A DNA stretch of 19,700 bases, taken from contig CBFGWV010000061.1 of NCBI GenBank assembly GCA_965652545.1, forward strand, positions 1-19,700, in the 5' to 3' direction. Below, in pieces: positions 1-7,122 of the stretch (the stretch's first letter is position 1; each line of letters opens with the position of its first letter). Both the position numbers and the translations under genes were made by a program. The notes under the pieces were generated by a model that saw only the letters and a program-made list of their open reading frames with translations, did not search any database and had not been told where the DNA came from. The DNA comes from CBFGWV01 sp965652545 (GTDB lineage Bacteria > Pseudomonadota > Gammaproteobacteria > Competibacterales > Competibacteraceae).

Positions 1-1535
1 TGGTCGGCGACCAGCCGGCTGGCGCAGAAGGCGTCCGCCACCGCCGTCGGCGCGTGGCGGACCATCAGCGCCGCCTGCCACAGCCGGGCCAGTCGCGCGG
101 CATAGCGCCGCGCCGTCACCGCGCTGGGGGCCGGCTGGCGCCACAGTTCATCGAGCGCATCGTCCAGGGCCGGGTGGCCGCCGCGTGCCGCTTCCAGCTC
201 CTGGCGAAATGCGCTGACCGACTCCGGCGAGCGCTCCAAAGTGCGCAGAACGTCCAGGCACTGGATGTTGCCACTACCCTCCCAGATGCTGTTCACCGGC
301 GCCTCGCGGTACAAGCGCGGCAACACCGACTCTTCCACATAGCCGTTGCCGCCCAGGCATTCCTGCGCCTCGGCGATGGCCATGCTGGTGCGCTTGCACA
401 CCCAGAACTTGCCCAGTGCAGTCCCCAGGCGGATCAACGCCTGTTCGCCGGCATCCAGCGCCTGCGCCAGGCGCAGGCCGATACGCACGGCCGCCTCGCT
501 CTCCAGGGCCAGGTCGGCCAGGACGCTCGCCATCAGCGGCTGCTCGACCAGCGGCCGGCCGAAGGCCTGCCGGTGACGCGCGTGGTGCACCGCCTCCACC
601 ACGGCCCGTCGCAGCAACCCGGCAGAGCCGAGCACACAGTCGTAGCGCGTCAACGCGACCATGTCGATGATGGTCGCCACACCCCGCCCGGGCGTGCTGA
701 GGCGCAGCCCCCAGGCATTGCACAGCTCGATTTCCGCCGATGCGTTGCTGCGGTTGCCCTGTTTGGCCTTCAGCCGTTGCAGGCGAATGGCATTGCGCGT
801 GCCGTCCGGACACCAGCGCGGCACGAGAAAACAGTCCAGGCCGTCATCGCTGTAGGCGAGCATGAGGAAGGCATCGCTCATCGGCGCGGAGCAGAACCAC
901 TTGTGTCCGGTCAGGCGAAAGGCCTCACCATCGGCAACCGCCCGGGTCGTGTTGGCGCGCACATCGGAGCCGCCCTGCTTCTCAGTCATCGCCATGCCTA
1001 GGGTGGCGGCAGGCTTGCCGGCGGCAGGTGCATCACGGCCGTCGTAGTCGGCCGCAGCGATGCGGGTGAGCCAGTCGTCCACGTTTGCCGCAGTCTTGGC
1101 CAACACCGCGCGGCCGGCAAAGGTCATGGTCAACGGGCAGCACGTGCCCGGTTCGAGCTGCGCATGCAGGTAGAACAACACCGCCCGGCGCAGGTGTGCG
1201 GCGTCTTGACCAGGCCACCAGGGCAAGGCATGGACACCGGCTTGCGCCGCGCGTCTCATCAGCCGGTGGTAGGCGTCGTTGTAGTCGACGCGGTCGACAC
1301 GGTGGCCAAAGCGATCGTGCGTGACCAGGCGTGGTTCGTCCCGGTGGGCCTCGTCGGCCAGGTGCGCCGCCTCGGCCGAGCCGGTCCAGGCGCCATAGGC
1401 CAGCAGGGCCGGGTCCGAACCCCAGGCACCCAGGGCCTCCGTGAGCACCGGGTCGCCGGCCAGCCGGTTCCTGTCGCCCCAGGGCGGTGCCTGGTTATCG
1501 ACCGAATGAGTGTCCCAGCACATTGAACCGGACAT
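1..1535 (-). CDS. aidB: AidB-like acyl-CoA dehydrogenase family protein (3' end outside window)
   Basis: Flavin-dependent acyl-CoA dehydrogenase of the AidB branch (alkylation-response protein in E. coli, isovaleryl-CoA dehydrogenase-like activity, binds DNA). About 511 codons are present and the C-terminus runs off the left edge. Visible are the AidB-type N-terminus (CWDTHSVDNQAPPW, residues 6-19), MTEKQGGSD (183-191) and HKWF (211-214) of the middle beta domain, NRSNAS (261-266), and the FAD-binding CLGGNGYVEES (393-403) followed by NSIWEGSGNI (415-424), which carries the family's conserved Glu. I recognise near-colinear similarity to E. coli AidB from memory. The start at 1535 is preceded by a purine-rich GAGAGGG; an internal ATG at 1523 would match the E. 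coli start but has a poorer ribosome site. It is divergent from the IalB gene with 202 bp between. No Ada-type regulator is visible in the window, so induction by alkylation cannot be inferred. It could instead serve branched-chain acyl-CoA catabolism. Confidence 0.9.
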   Translation of the reverse strand, partial: MSGSMCWDTHSVDNQAPPWGDRNRLAGDPVLTEALGAWGSDPALLAYGAWTGSAEAAHLADEAHRDEPRLVTHDRFGHRVDRVDYNDAYHRLMRRAAQAGVHALPWWPGQDAAHLRRAVLFYLHAQLEPGTCCPLTMTFAGRAVLAKTAANVDDWLTRIAAADYDGRDAPAAGKPAATLGMAMTEKQGGSDVRANTTRAVADGEAFRLTGHKWFCSAPMSDAFLMLAYSDDGLDCFLVPRWCPDGTRNAIRLQRLKAKQGNRSNASAEIELCNAWGLRLSTPGRGVATIIDMVALTRYDCVLGSAGLLRRAVVEAVHHARHRQAFGRPLVEQPLMASVLADLALESEAAVRIGLRLAQALDAGEQALIRLGTALGKFWVCKRTSMAIAEAQECLGGNGYVEESVLPRLYREAPVNSIWEGSGNIQCLDVLRTLERSPESVSAFRQELEAARGGHPALDDALDELWRQPAPSAVTARRYAARLARLWQAALMVRHAPTAVADAFCASRLVAD

Positions 1536-1585
1536 GGTTTTCGCCCTCTCATGGTGTTGGAATCGGCGGCCACAAAGGGTTGCGC

Positions 1586-1620
1586 CGTCTTCGGCCGCGG
1601 GGTGGTTCATGCTACATTAC
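1586..1620 (+). promoter_or_regulatory. Possible sigma70-type promoter for the IalB-M23 genes
   Basis: Within the 202-bp divergent spacer, TTCGGC at 1590-1595 and TACATT at 1613-1618 are separated by 17 bases, a spacing expected for a vegetative promoter. Both hexamers are imperfect matches to the consensus. This leaves a leader of roughly 110 bases before the IalB start. It is a prediction by eye only. Confidence 0.3.
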
Positions 1621-1721
1621 GCGGGCTTTGGCCCAGCAACGCCAACCGGCCAGCCACACCCCCGGCGCATCGCGAATCACCCCGACATCGGGTCTTGCCG
1701 CACACCGGGTATCGATCTTTC

Positions 1722-1727
1722 AAGGAG
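1722..1727 (+). promoter_or_regulatory. Shine-Dalgarno site of the IalB gene
   Basis: AAGGAG lies 11 bases before the ATG at 1738. It decides the start in favour of 1738 over longer in-frame candidates. Confidence 0.7.
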
Positions 1728-1737
1728 CGTATCGTTC

Positions 1738-2271
1738 ATGGTTTCACTGCCTCGTCTTCGCCACCTGGCCCTTGCGGCCCTGGCCTGTCTGCCCCTTGTC
1801 GTTTCGGCCCAGGACAGTGGCAGCCAAGAGCCCAGCCCGGTCAAGACCGAAGAAACCCCATACAAGGATTGGACGCTGGTCTGCGAAGTGCCCGAAGGCG
1901 AACCCAAGCGTTGCATCCTCACCCAGGCGATCAGCAATAGCGACGGCTCGGTCGAGGTACTCAAGGCAACGATCGGTTACTTTGGCGAGAACGGCCAGGC
2001 GGCGCTGGTTCTCACAGCCCCGCTGGGTATCGCCCTGCGCCCCGGCATTGCCATCCAGATCGATGAGAACGAGGCCTTCGGCCTGCCCTTCGATCGCTGC
2101 CACCCCAACGGCTGTCTTGCCGGCACCGCGCTCGATCCCCAACTGATGGCCGAGCTCAAGGCCGGCGTGACGGCCAAGGTCGAACTGCACCTGACGCCCC
2201 GCCAGTCACGCACCCTGGAGTTGTCCCTGAGTGGCTTCACCGCCGGGCTGGATGCGATTCCCAAGCCCTGA
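1738..2271 (+). CDS. Invasion-associated locus B (IalB) family secreted protein
   Basis: A 177-residue exported protein of the IalB family, named after Bartonella but widespread in free-living proteobacteria, where its function is not established. Residues 1-24 form a Sec signal peptide: basic MVSLPRLRHL, a hydrophobic core, and a likely cut after VVSA. The mature part has the family features: YKDWTLVCE (residues 42-50), a cysteine at 59 in RCILTQ, then a central beta-rich segment and the DRCHPNGC pair (Cys121, Cys126). The four cysteines (49, 59, 121, 126) probably make disulfides in the periplasm. The start at 1738 is set by AAGGAG 11 bases upstream and by the signal peptide; earlier in-frame starts (from 1510) would add a non-coding-like tail. 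The following M23 gene begins at or just after its end, suggesting one transcript. Confidence 0.85.
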   Translation: MVSLPRLRHLALAALACLPLVVSAQDSGSQEPSPVKTEETPYKDWTLVCEVPEGEPKRCILTQAISNSDGSVEVLKATIGYFGENGQAALVLTAPLGIALRPGIAIQIDENEAFGLPFDRCHPNGCLAGTALDPQLMAELKAGVTAKVELHLTPRQSRTLELSLSGFTAGLDAIPKP

Positions 2272-3235
2272 GGCCACCCCCTCACGGCCTGCCGGCGGCC
2301 ATCGCATTGCGATGGCCGTCATGCTTTGCCTCGCACTGTGCCTACCCGGCCTCGCCACGGCGAAGAAGCTCTATCGTTACCAGGATGCCGAGGGCATCTG
2401 GCACTTCACCGACAAGGCGCCCGAGCCCGGCATCCAGGCCGACAGCGTGCAGATGGAGGTCGGCGAACGGCCGCAACGCGTGCTGGTGCGCAACCGCGGC
2501 AGCAGCCGCGAGCCACTGCTGTACGTCACCAATACCTTTCACGGGCCGGCCGAGATCGAACTGCGCTTCGCTCAGATGCGCAATGTGGGCAGCGATCCTG
2601 TCTTTCCGCTACGCCTGACGGTGCCCCCGCGCGGTGAGATCAAGGCGGCCCGGCTGTGGATCAGCGATCCGCAGCAAAATGCCGGCTACACGCTGGAATA
2701 CAGTTACACCCCGGGCCCGCCGGGCGCGGTGCACGACGATGCCCAGCCGTACCGCCCGCCATTCGATCGCGGCCAGTCGTTTTATATCGCCCAGGCCTTT
2801 GGTGGGCGTTTCAGTCACACCCACCCGCAGAGCGCCTACGCCGTCGACTTGGCCATGCCCGAGGGCACGCCGATCCGCGCCGCCCGTGCAGGCATCGTCA
2901 TGGATGTGGCCAACGACTATTTCAACGGTGGCGACGACTTGGAGCGGTACATCGACCGCGCCAATTTCATCCGCATTCTCCATGACGACGGCAGCATGGC
3001 CGTGTATGCCCACCTGGCCCTGGAAACCGCGCGGGTGACGGCCGGTTCGCGGGTGCAGCGTGGCCAGGTCATCGGGGCATCGGGCAACACCGGTTTTTCC
3101 ACCGGGCCGCATCTGCACTTTGCCGTGCAGGTCAACCGCGGCATGGAATTGGTCTCTGTACCGTTCGCGTTCAGCGGCCAGGACGGGGCTGGTGTGACGC
3201 CGATCGCCGGCGAGGTCTTGACCGCTTTTGACTAG
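2252..3235 (+). CDS. DUF4124 / M23 family metallopeptidase
   Basis: Predicted periplasmic zinc peptidase that would cut peptidoglycan peptides. With the start at 2252 it has 327 residues: a signal peptide (about 1-37, hydrophobic MAVMLCLALCLPGLATA), a DUF4124-like N-terminal segment (KLYRYQDAEGIWHFTDKAP, 39-57), a beta-rich linker, and a C-terminal M23 domain from about residue 175. M23 signatures are FSHTHPQSAYAVD (His189 and Asp199 as likely zinc ligands), YAHL (His254) and PHLHF (His287/His289), so the active site looks complete. The start is uncertain: GTG 2231, ATG 2252 and ATG 2312 are all in frame and none has a clear ribosome site. 2252 gives a basic n-region before the hydrophobic core and overlaps the IalB gene by 20 bases, suggesting translational coupling. 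It ends 58 bp before the DAHP synthase start. Confidence 0.85.
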   Translation: MRFPSPEATPSRPAGGHRIAMAVMLCLALCLPGLATAKKLYRYQDAEGIWHFTDKAPEPGIQADSVQMEVGERPQRVLVRNRGSSREPLLYVTNTFHGPAEIELRFAQMRNVGSDPVFPLRLTVPPRGEIKAARLWISDPQQNAGYTLEYSYTPGPPGAVHDDAQPYRPPFDRGQSFYIAQAFGGRFSHTHPQSAYAVDLAMPEGTPIRAARAGIVMDVANDYFNGGDDLERYIDRANFIRILHDDGSMAVYAHLALETARVTAGSRVQRGQVIGASGNTGFSTGPHLHFAVQVNRGMELVSVPFAFSGQDGAGVTPIAGEVLTAFD

Positions 3236-3293
3236 CCGGCGGTGACGGGGTATACGTTTTGGTCCCTTGCGCTCAACCGATGAGACCGCCCCG

Positions 3294-4652
3294 ATGGCCG
3301 CTTCCTGGACCCCCGGCAGCTGGCGCCTGCGCCCGGCTGCCCAAATGCCCGATTACCCTGATGTAGAACGCCTGCGCGCCGTGGAGCACCGCCTGGCGGC
3401 CGCGCCCCCACTGGTGTTCGCCGGCGAGGTGGCAACCTTGCGCAAGCATCTGGCAGAGGTGGCCGAGGGCCGGGCGTTCCTGCTGCAAGGGGGCGATTGT
3501 GCGGAGAGCTTTGCCGAGTTCGGGGCGAACAAGATCCGCGACACCTTCCGCGTGTTGTTGCAGATGGCGGTGGTGCTGACCTTCGGTGCGGCCTGCCCGG
3601 TGGTCAAGGTCGGCCGCATGGCCGGTCAGTTCGCCAAGCCCCGTAGCGAGCCCACGGAATCGCGCGGCGGCATCACCTTGCCCAGTTACCGCGGGGATAT
3701 CGTCAACGGGATCGAGTTCGACGAGTCAGTGCGTATTCCCGACCCCGAACGCCAATGGCAGGCGTATTCTCAAGCGGCGATGACGCTGAACCTGTTGCGT
3801 GCCTTCGCCCAGGGCGGCTATGCCGATCTGCACCGGGTACAGGGCTGGACGATGGATTTCCTGGACGCCAGCCCACAGGGGGCGCGCTACCGCGACGTGG
3901 CCGAGCGCATCACCGAGGCACTGGCGTTCATGGAGGCTTGCGGCCTGCATGGCGAGGCGGTGCCGCAGATCCGAGAGACGCAGTTCTACACCTCGCATGA
4001 GGCGTTGTTGCTCGGTTATGAGGAAGCGTTGACCCGGGTGGACAGTCTGTCGGGCCAGTGGGTGGATACGTCGGCGCATTTCGTATGGGTGGGTGAGCGC
4101 ACCCGCCAGCCGGAGGGTGCACATGTCGAGTTCATGCGCGGGATCGTGAACCCGGTGGGTGTGAAGATCGGCCCGACGACAACGCCGGATGATTTGATGC
4201 GTCTGATCGATGCAATGAACCCGACCAACGATGCGGGGCGTTTGACGCTGATCAGCCGCATGGGGGCGGACAAGGTCGAGGCCGCGCTGCCGGCGCTGGT
4301 GCGGGCGGTGCAGCAGGAGGGACGCAAGGTGGTGTGGTCGTGCGATCCGATGCACGGCAATACGATCAAGTCGCCCAGTGGGTATAAGACGCGGCCGTTC
4401 GACCGGATTCTGGATGAGGTGCGGCAGTTCTTCGATGTGCACCGTGCGGAGGGCAGTCATGCCGGCGGAGTGCATTTCGAGCTGACCGGGGCGGATGTGA
4501 CCGAATGCACCGGTGGCGCGCAGGGCTTGACCGACGAGAATCTGGGCGATCGCTACCACACCCATTGCGACCCGCGGCTCAATGCGTTCCAGAGCCTGGA
4601 ACTGGCGTTCCTGGTGGCGGAGATGCTGAAGAAGCAGCGGCGGGCGGCTTAG
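3294..4652 (+). CDS. Class II 3-deoxy-7-phosphoheptulonate (DAHP) synthase
   Basis: Catalyses the first shikimate-pathway step: phosphoenolpyruvate plus erythrose-4-phosphate to DAHP. It is the plant/Mycobacterium-like class II enzyme (often labelled aroG or aroF), unrelated in sequence to class I AroF/G/H. The 452 residues match the usual length of short bacterial class II forms. All expected metal ligands are present: Cys69 in LLQGGDCAESF, His354 in DPMHGNT, Glu396 in HFELTG and Asp426 in CDPRLNA. Substrate motifs KVGRMAGQFAKPRS (105-118), TSHEALLLGYEEALTR (233-248) and ECTGG (404-408) are intact. The ATG at 3294 begins the typical N-terminus (WTPGSWRLRPAAQMPDY); a TTG at 3267 would add nine residues. 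It follows the M23 gene by 58 bp in the same direction, but the functions are unrelated, so a shared transcript is only possible. No leader peptide or attenuator was seen. Confidence 0.96.
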   Translation: MAASWTPGSWRLRPAAQMPDYPDVERLRAVEHRLAAAPPLVFAGEVATLRKHLAEVAEGRAFLLQGGDCAESFAEFGANKIRDTFRVLLQMAVVLTFGAACPVVKVGRMAGQFAKPRSEPTESRGGITLPSYRGDIVNGIEFDESVRIPDPERQWQAYSQAAMTLNLLRAFAQGGYADLHRVQGWTMDFLDASPQGARYRDVAERITEALAFMEACGLHGEAVPQIRETQFYTSHEALLLGYEEALTRVDSLSGQWVDTSAHFVWVGERTRQPEGAHVEFMRGIVNPVGVKIGPTTTPDDLMRLIDAMNPTNDAGRLTLISRMGADKVEAALPALVRAVQQEGRKVVWSCDPMHGNTIKSPSGYKTRPFDRILDEVRQFFDVHRAEGSHAGGVHFELTGADVTECTGGAQGLTDENLGDRYHTHCDPRLNAFQSLELAFLVAEMLKKQRRAA

Positions 4653-4788
4653 GGGCCGGTGGGTTGTCGTGGGATCGGTAGCTGACGGAATTCGGGGACG
4701 GGTTGCCGCGGGCGGTGGCTGATAGGTCGGCTTGGTGCCGTCGGCAAGGGTTCGGCGGCTGGGTCGCGGAGGCCTGTGGCCCGGCCCC

Positions 4789-4902
4789 GCCTTGAGCCCC
4801 GGGTGGGTGGTCGTCAGACTCGCTGTGAATACCTCCCTGTGCGCTCGACGGCAGCATCCATGCTGCCGACGGTCTGACGACCACCCACCCGGGGCTCAAG
4901 GC
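4789..4902. repeat. 31-bp perfect inverted repeat with internal hairpin
   Basis: Bases 4789-4819 are the exact reverse complement of 4872-4902 (31 of 31), with a 52-base spacer. Inside the spacer, CGGCAGCAT (4849-4857) and ATGCTGCCG (4860-4868) form a second 9-bp hairpin with a two-base loop. RNA from either strand would fold into a long stem with a side hairpin; there is no U-run after either arm, so it is not a classical Rho-independent terminator. It could be a miniature mobile element or a structural terminator/mRNA stabiliser. Confidence 0.85.
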
Positions 4903-4971
4903 TCCGTTCTGTGGCGCGGCGAGCATGCTTCGCTGGCTTCGCTCGGTGGCTGGAAAATTTGAGTGCGCCAC

Positions 4972-5127
4972 CCCCTGGGATCGCCGAGTTGTACTCGGCA
5001 GCCGAGCAAAGCTCGGCCTTGGCGCTATCCAGCATCTCGAGACCTTCCAATGGCTGAATCATCCCGTCGGCCTATCAGACGGCCGGCCTATGGCCGGCTG
5101 CCGAGTACAACTCGGCGATCCCAGGGG
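4972..5127. repeat. 33-bp inverted repeat carrying GCCGAG/CTCGGC hairpins
   Basis: Bases 4972-5004 are the exact reverse complement of 5095-5127. The match continues imperfectly outwards past one extra C to about 4961 and 5137. Each arm is itself a hairpin: GCCGAGT-TGT-ACTCGGC at 4983-4999 and GCCGAGT-ACA-ACTCGGC at 5100-5116. Between the arms are further hairpins: GCCGAGC-AAA-GCTCGGC at 5001-5017 and CCGGCC-TAT-GGCCGG at 5083-5097. This nested structure resembles a REP/BIME or MITE-like element. No target-site duplication was identified by eye. Confidence 0.8.
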
Positions 5128-5176
5128 TGGCGGCTCCGGGGCTTAGCCCATACTCAGGAAGTCGCGCCATCGCCTT

Positions 5177-5494
5177 CTACTTCGAAGCCAGAAGCCCGCA
5201 GGCCAGCCGCTGGCGGCTTCTGGCCTGCCGGGTGGCCTCCAGCCAGACGACGAGGTCAAGCAGGTCGGCGGCTTTGTCGTCTGCGGGAATGTCCGGGTCC
5301 AGCAGCCGCCGCGCCTTGGCGGTGAGGGCCGGCCAAGGTGCGGCCGCGGTGGCGTTGAGCCAGCGCTCGAGCACCAGCACGGCGGAGGCGCCGGGATGCT
5401 CGACGCCGCCGGCGAGCCAGCGGTCGAGCCAGTCGGCCCAGGCGGTGAGCCAGGCGTCGACGGCTGGGGTCAGCGCAGTGTGGGGTGTCGCCAT
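5177..5494 (-). CDS. Small Trp-rich protein of unknown function, last gene of the MoxR/VWA/SWIM set
   Basis: I do not recognise this family. The 105 residues are predicted mostly helical, acidic in the middle and unusually rich in tryptophan (WLTAWADWLDRWL near residues 15-27, then further Trp in ERWLN, PWPAL and VVWLE). There is no signal peptide, membrane segment or metal motif. The ATG at 5494 has GAGGG six bases upstream and lies 25 bases inside the end of the SWIM gene, which argues for translational coupling and membership of the same operon. Codon use is strongly G/C-ending, as in its neighbours, supporting real coding. A longer frame from 5701 overlaps the SWIM gene and is not credible. 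The last about 13 codons (after the LEATRQ segment) overlap a strong stem-loop at 5187-5224. It may be a small partner of the SWIM or VWA protein; that is inference from position only. Confidence 0.6.
   Translation of the reverse strand: MATPHTALTPAVDAWLTAWADWLDRWLAGGVEHPGASAVLVLERWLNATAAAPWPALTAKARRLLDPDIPADDKAADLLDLVVWLEATRQARSRQRLACGLLASK
5187..5224. repeat. Compound stem-loop inside the 3' end of the small Trp-rich gene
   Basis: GCCAGAAGCC (5187-5196) pairs with GGCTTCTGGC (5215-5224), and GCCAG (5202-5206) pairs with CTGGC (5210-5214) around a three-base loop, leaving only a five-base bulge on one side. The structure sits just before the stop codon at 5177-5179. No U-run follows on the minus strand. 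It may stabilise the operon's 3' end or be a remnant of a palindromic repeat that captured the gene's end. Confidence 0.65.
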
Positions 5495-7122
5495 GTGCCC
5501 TCGCTGTCTGTCCATACGCTGATCGGCCGCACGGTCATGATGCCGTCGTGCTGCGCAAGCCAGCCGAAGACCTGAGTCCAGCGTCGTCCCTGTTGCCACC
5601 AGCGGTCGAGGCTGCCGATTGCTGTGCGGCTGTGGCTGTCGGTCGCGGCCATTTGCAGGCGTAGGGTGCCGCCCCCGGCGTCGCGTACGGTCTGGGTCCA
5701 CAGTTGTGACGCGGTGTCGAACTGTGGTGTCTCGCCGTGGAGCGGACCGATCAACACCGGCTGGGCGGCAGGGGTGAGCAGCTCATCGCTGAGGCTGTCG
5801 ACGCAGATACCGGCCGCCGCCCTTGCGTCCGCCGCTGGGGGAGCCGGAATGTCCACGGTGTCGCCGGTTTCGATGATCTCGGCCAGGGTACCGGCACGGG
5901 CGGACAGGTGGCCGTCGTCGCTGAGCCAAGCCTCGGTCAGTGTCAGCCTGGCCGTGGACAGCGTGCCCAATGACAGGCCGGCCCACTGCTCGTCCGCCCA
6001 GCCCAGCGGCAGGGTCCAGCCCAGGTTGGCGCGCATGGCGGCGGTCTGGACGACGGACAGGCGCAGCCAGCGGCCGGCTTGCGGGGACCAGCCATGCAGG
6101 CTGATGCCTTCGGTGCCGTCGCTGCCGGCCCAGGCTTCGGCACCAAGCATGGTGAGGTCGAGCCGGGGCGCGAGGCGGTAGAGGCGGCGGTGGCGTCCGG
6201 CGAGTTCCGGCAGGGGTTGCGGCAGCGGGGTGGCGGCCAATGCGCGCAGACGCACCCAGCCGCGGGCGAGCAGTTCGCGCAGGGTGTCGCCGCGGGCGGC
6301 AGCCTGCCCGGCGAGGTCGTCCTCCAGCCAGCGCAACAATGGATTGAACGCACTGGCCAGGGCGGGCAAGTCCGCTTGGCGGGCGCGGGTGACCAGGGCG
6401 TGGCCTTGGGTGAGCGAGGCGGTGGAGGCTTGCGCGCTGCCAGCCAACGCCAGTTGCCGACACCACGCGTCCAGGGCCTGGACGACGTTGCGCTGGTCCG
6501 CGGTCAGGGCGCTGACGGTCTCGTCCGCGGGCTCGTCCAGACCGGCGCCGCGGCGGGCGGCAAGGACGGTCATCGCCCGATGGGCGCAGCGGGCCTGCCC
6601 GCAACTGCACACGGAGGCCGCCAGCCCGCCGGCAACGGGAATGTGGACCACCTGCGGCGATGTCTGCCCTACCCGCCCGACCAGCGTGGACGGGCCAGTT
6701 TCGAGCACGATGACGACGCCTTGCTCCAGCCAGGTCAGCGCCTTGCGCACGGCCGGGCGGCCCAACTCGGCGGCAAGACTTGCCCAGTCAGCCGACAGCC
6801 AGGGCACCTCGCCGCTGGCCGGCGGCGCCGGGGTGGCGGCCCCAAACTCGGCCGCACGCAGGAGCAGCGCAACAGCATGGTGACAGGCGCCGGTCGCCGG
6901 GCAACTGCAATGCAGGTGCTGCAAGCCGGCACCGGTAAGGATTTGCGTATGGCTTTCGAAGCCCGCGTGGTAGCGCGTCTCGGCATCATCCCAGGTCACG
7001 GCCTCGGCCGTACTTTGACCGGCCAGGCCGCGACCGCGCCGCAGCAGGCCGCGGTTGGCCCAGGCGACGATGAAGTCGTCGTCCAGGCCCGCCAGCCAGG
7101 CATCGAGGACCGCACGCGTCAT
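5470..7122 (-). CDS. SWIM zinc-finger family protein (YehQ-like)
   Basis: A 550-residue cytoplasmic protein with a SWIM-type zinc motif near the N-terminus: CSCPATGACHH gives Cys72, Cys74, Cys80 and His82. SWIM domains bind nucleic acid or protein partners. A second CxC-x4-CxH block occurs at Cys172, Cys174, Cys179 and His181 (CSCGQARCAHRAM), followed by a helix like the one after the first motif, suggesting a duplicated zinc module. The remaining about 350 residues are mixed helix/strand with many Trp and no motif I recognise. The start at 7122 overlaps the VWA stop as ATGA, so the two are translationally coupled. E. coli YehQ is the SWIM member of the comparable yeh gene group. Function is unknown; recruiting a nucleic acid or protein client to the ATPase/VWA pair is an inference. 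Confidence 0.85.
   Translation of the reverse strand: MTRAVLDAWLAGLDDDFIVAWANRGLLRRGRGLAGQSTAEAVTWDDAETRYHAGFESHTQILTGAGLQHLHCSCPATGACHHAVALLLRAAEFGAATPAPPASGEVPWLSADWASLAAELGRPAVRKALTWLEQGVVIVLETGPSTLVGRVGQTSPQVVHIPVAGGLAASVCSCGQARCAHRAMTVLAARRGAGLDEPADETVSALTADQRNVVQALDAWCRQLALAGSAQASTASLTQGHALVTRARQADLPALASAFNPLLRWLEDDLAGQAAARGDTLRELLARGWVRLRALAATPLPQPLPELAGRHRRLYRLAPRLDLTMLGAEAWAGSDGTEGISLHGWSPQAGRWLRLSVVQTAAMRANLGWTLPLGWADEQWAGLSLGTLSTARLTLTEAWLSDDGHLSARAGTLAEIIETGDTVDIPAPPAADARAAAGICVDSLSDELLTPAAQPVLIGPLHGETPQFDTASQLWTQTVRDAGGGTLRLQMAATDSHSRTAIGSLDRWWQQGRRWTQVFGWLAQHDGIMTVRPISVWTDSEGTWRHPTLR

Larger units (their letters stand above)
4653..5176. other. Convergent intergenic region rich in palindromes
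   Basis: This 524-bp gap lies between the 3' ends of the DAHP synthase gene (plus strand) and the small Trp-rich gene (minus strand). The first about 135 bp show nothing recognisable. The rest holds two large inverted repeats and at least five short hairpins, listed separately. Short open frames across it read through the palindromes and lack convincing starts or family motifs, so I call no gene. The simplest role is bidirectional transcription termination or a REP/MITE-like insertion hotspot. Confidence 0.7.

Noticed and set aside
1510..1737. N-terminal extension of the IalB frame
   Set aside because: It would hide the signal peptide behind 76 unlikely residues and ignore the AAGGAG before 1738.
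4789..4902. Classical Rho-independent terminator
   Set aside because: The stem is strong, but the 52-base loop and the lack of a following T-run on either strand do not fit the class; kept as an inverted repeat.
4789..5127. CRISPR array
   Set aside because: The repeats are inverted pairs rather than regularly spaced direct repeats, and no cas gene is present.
4732..5325. Short open frames through the palindromic intergenic region
   Set aside because: They read through inverted repeats, have poor starts and show no coding-like composition or motifs.
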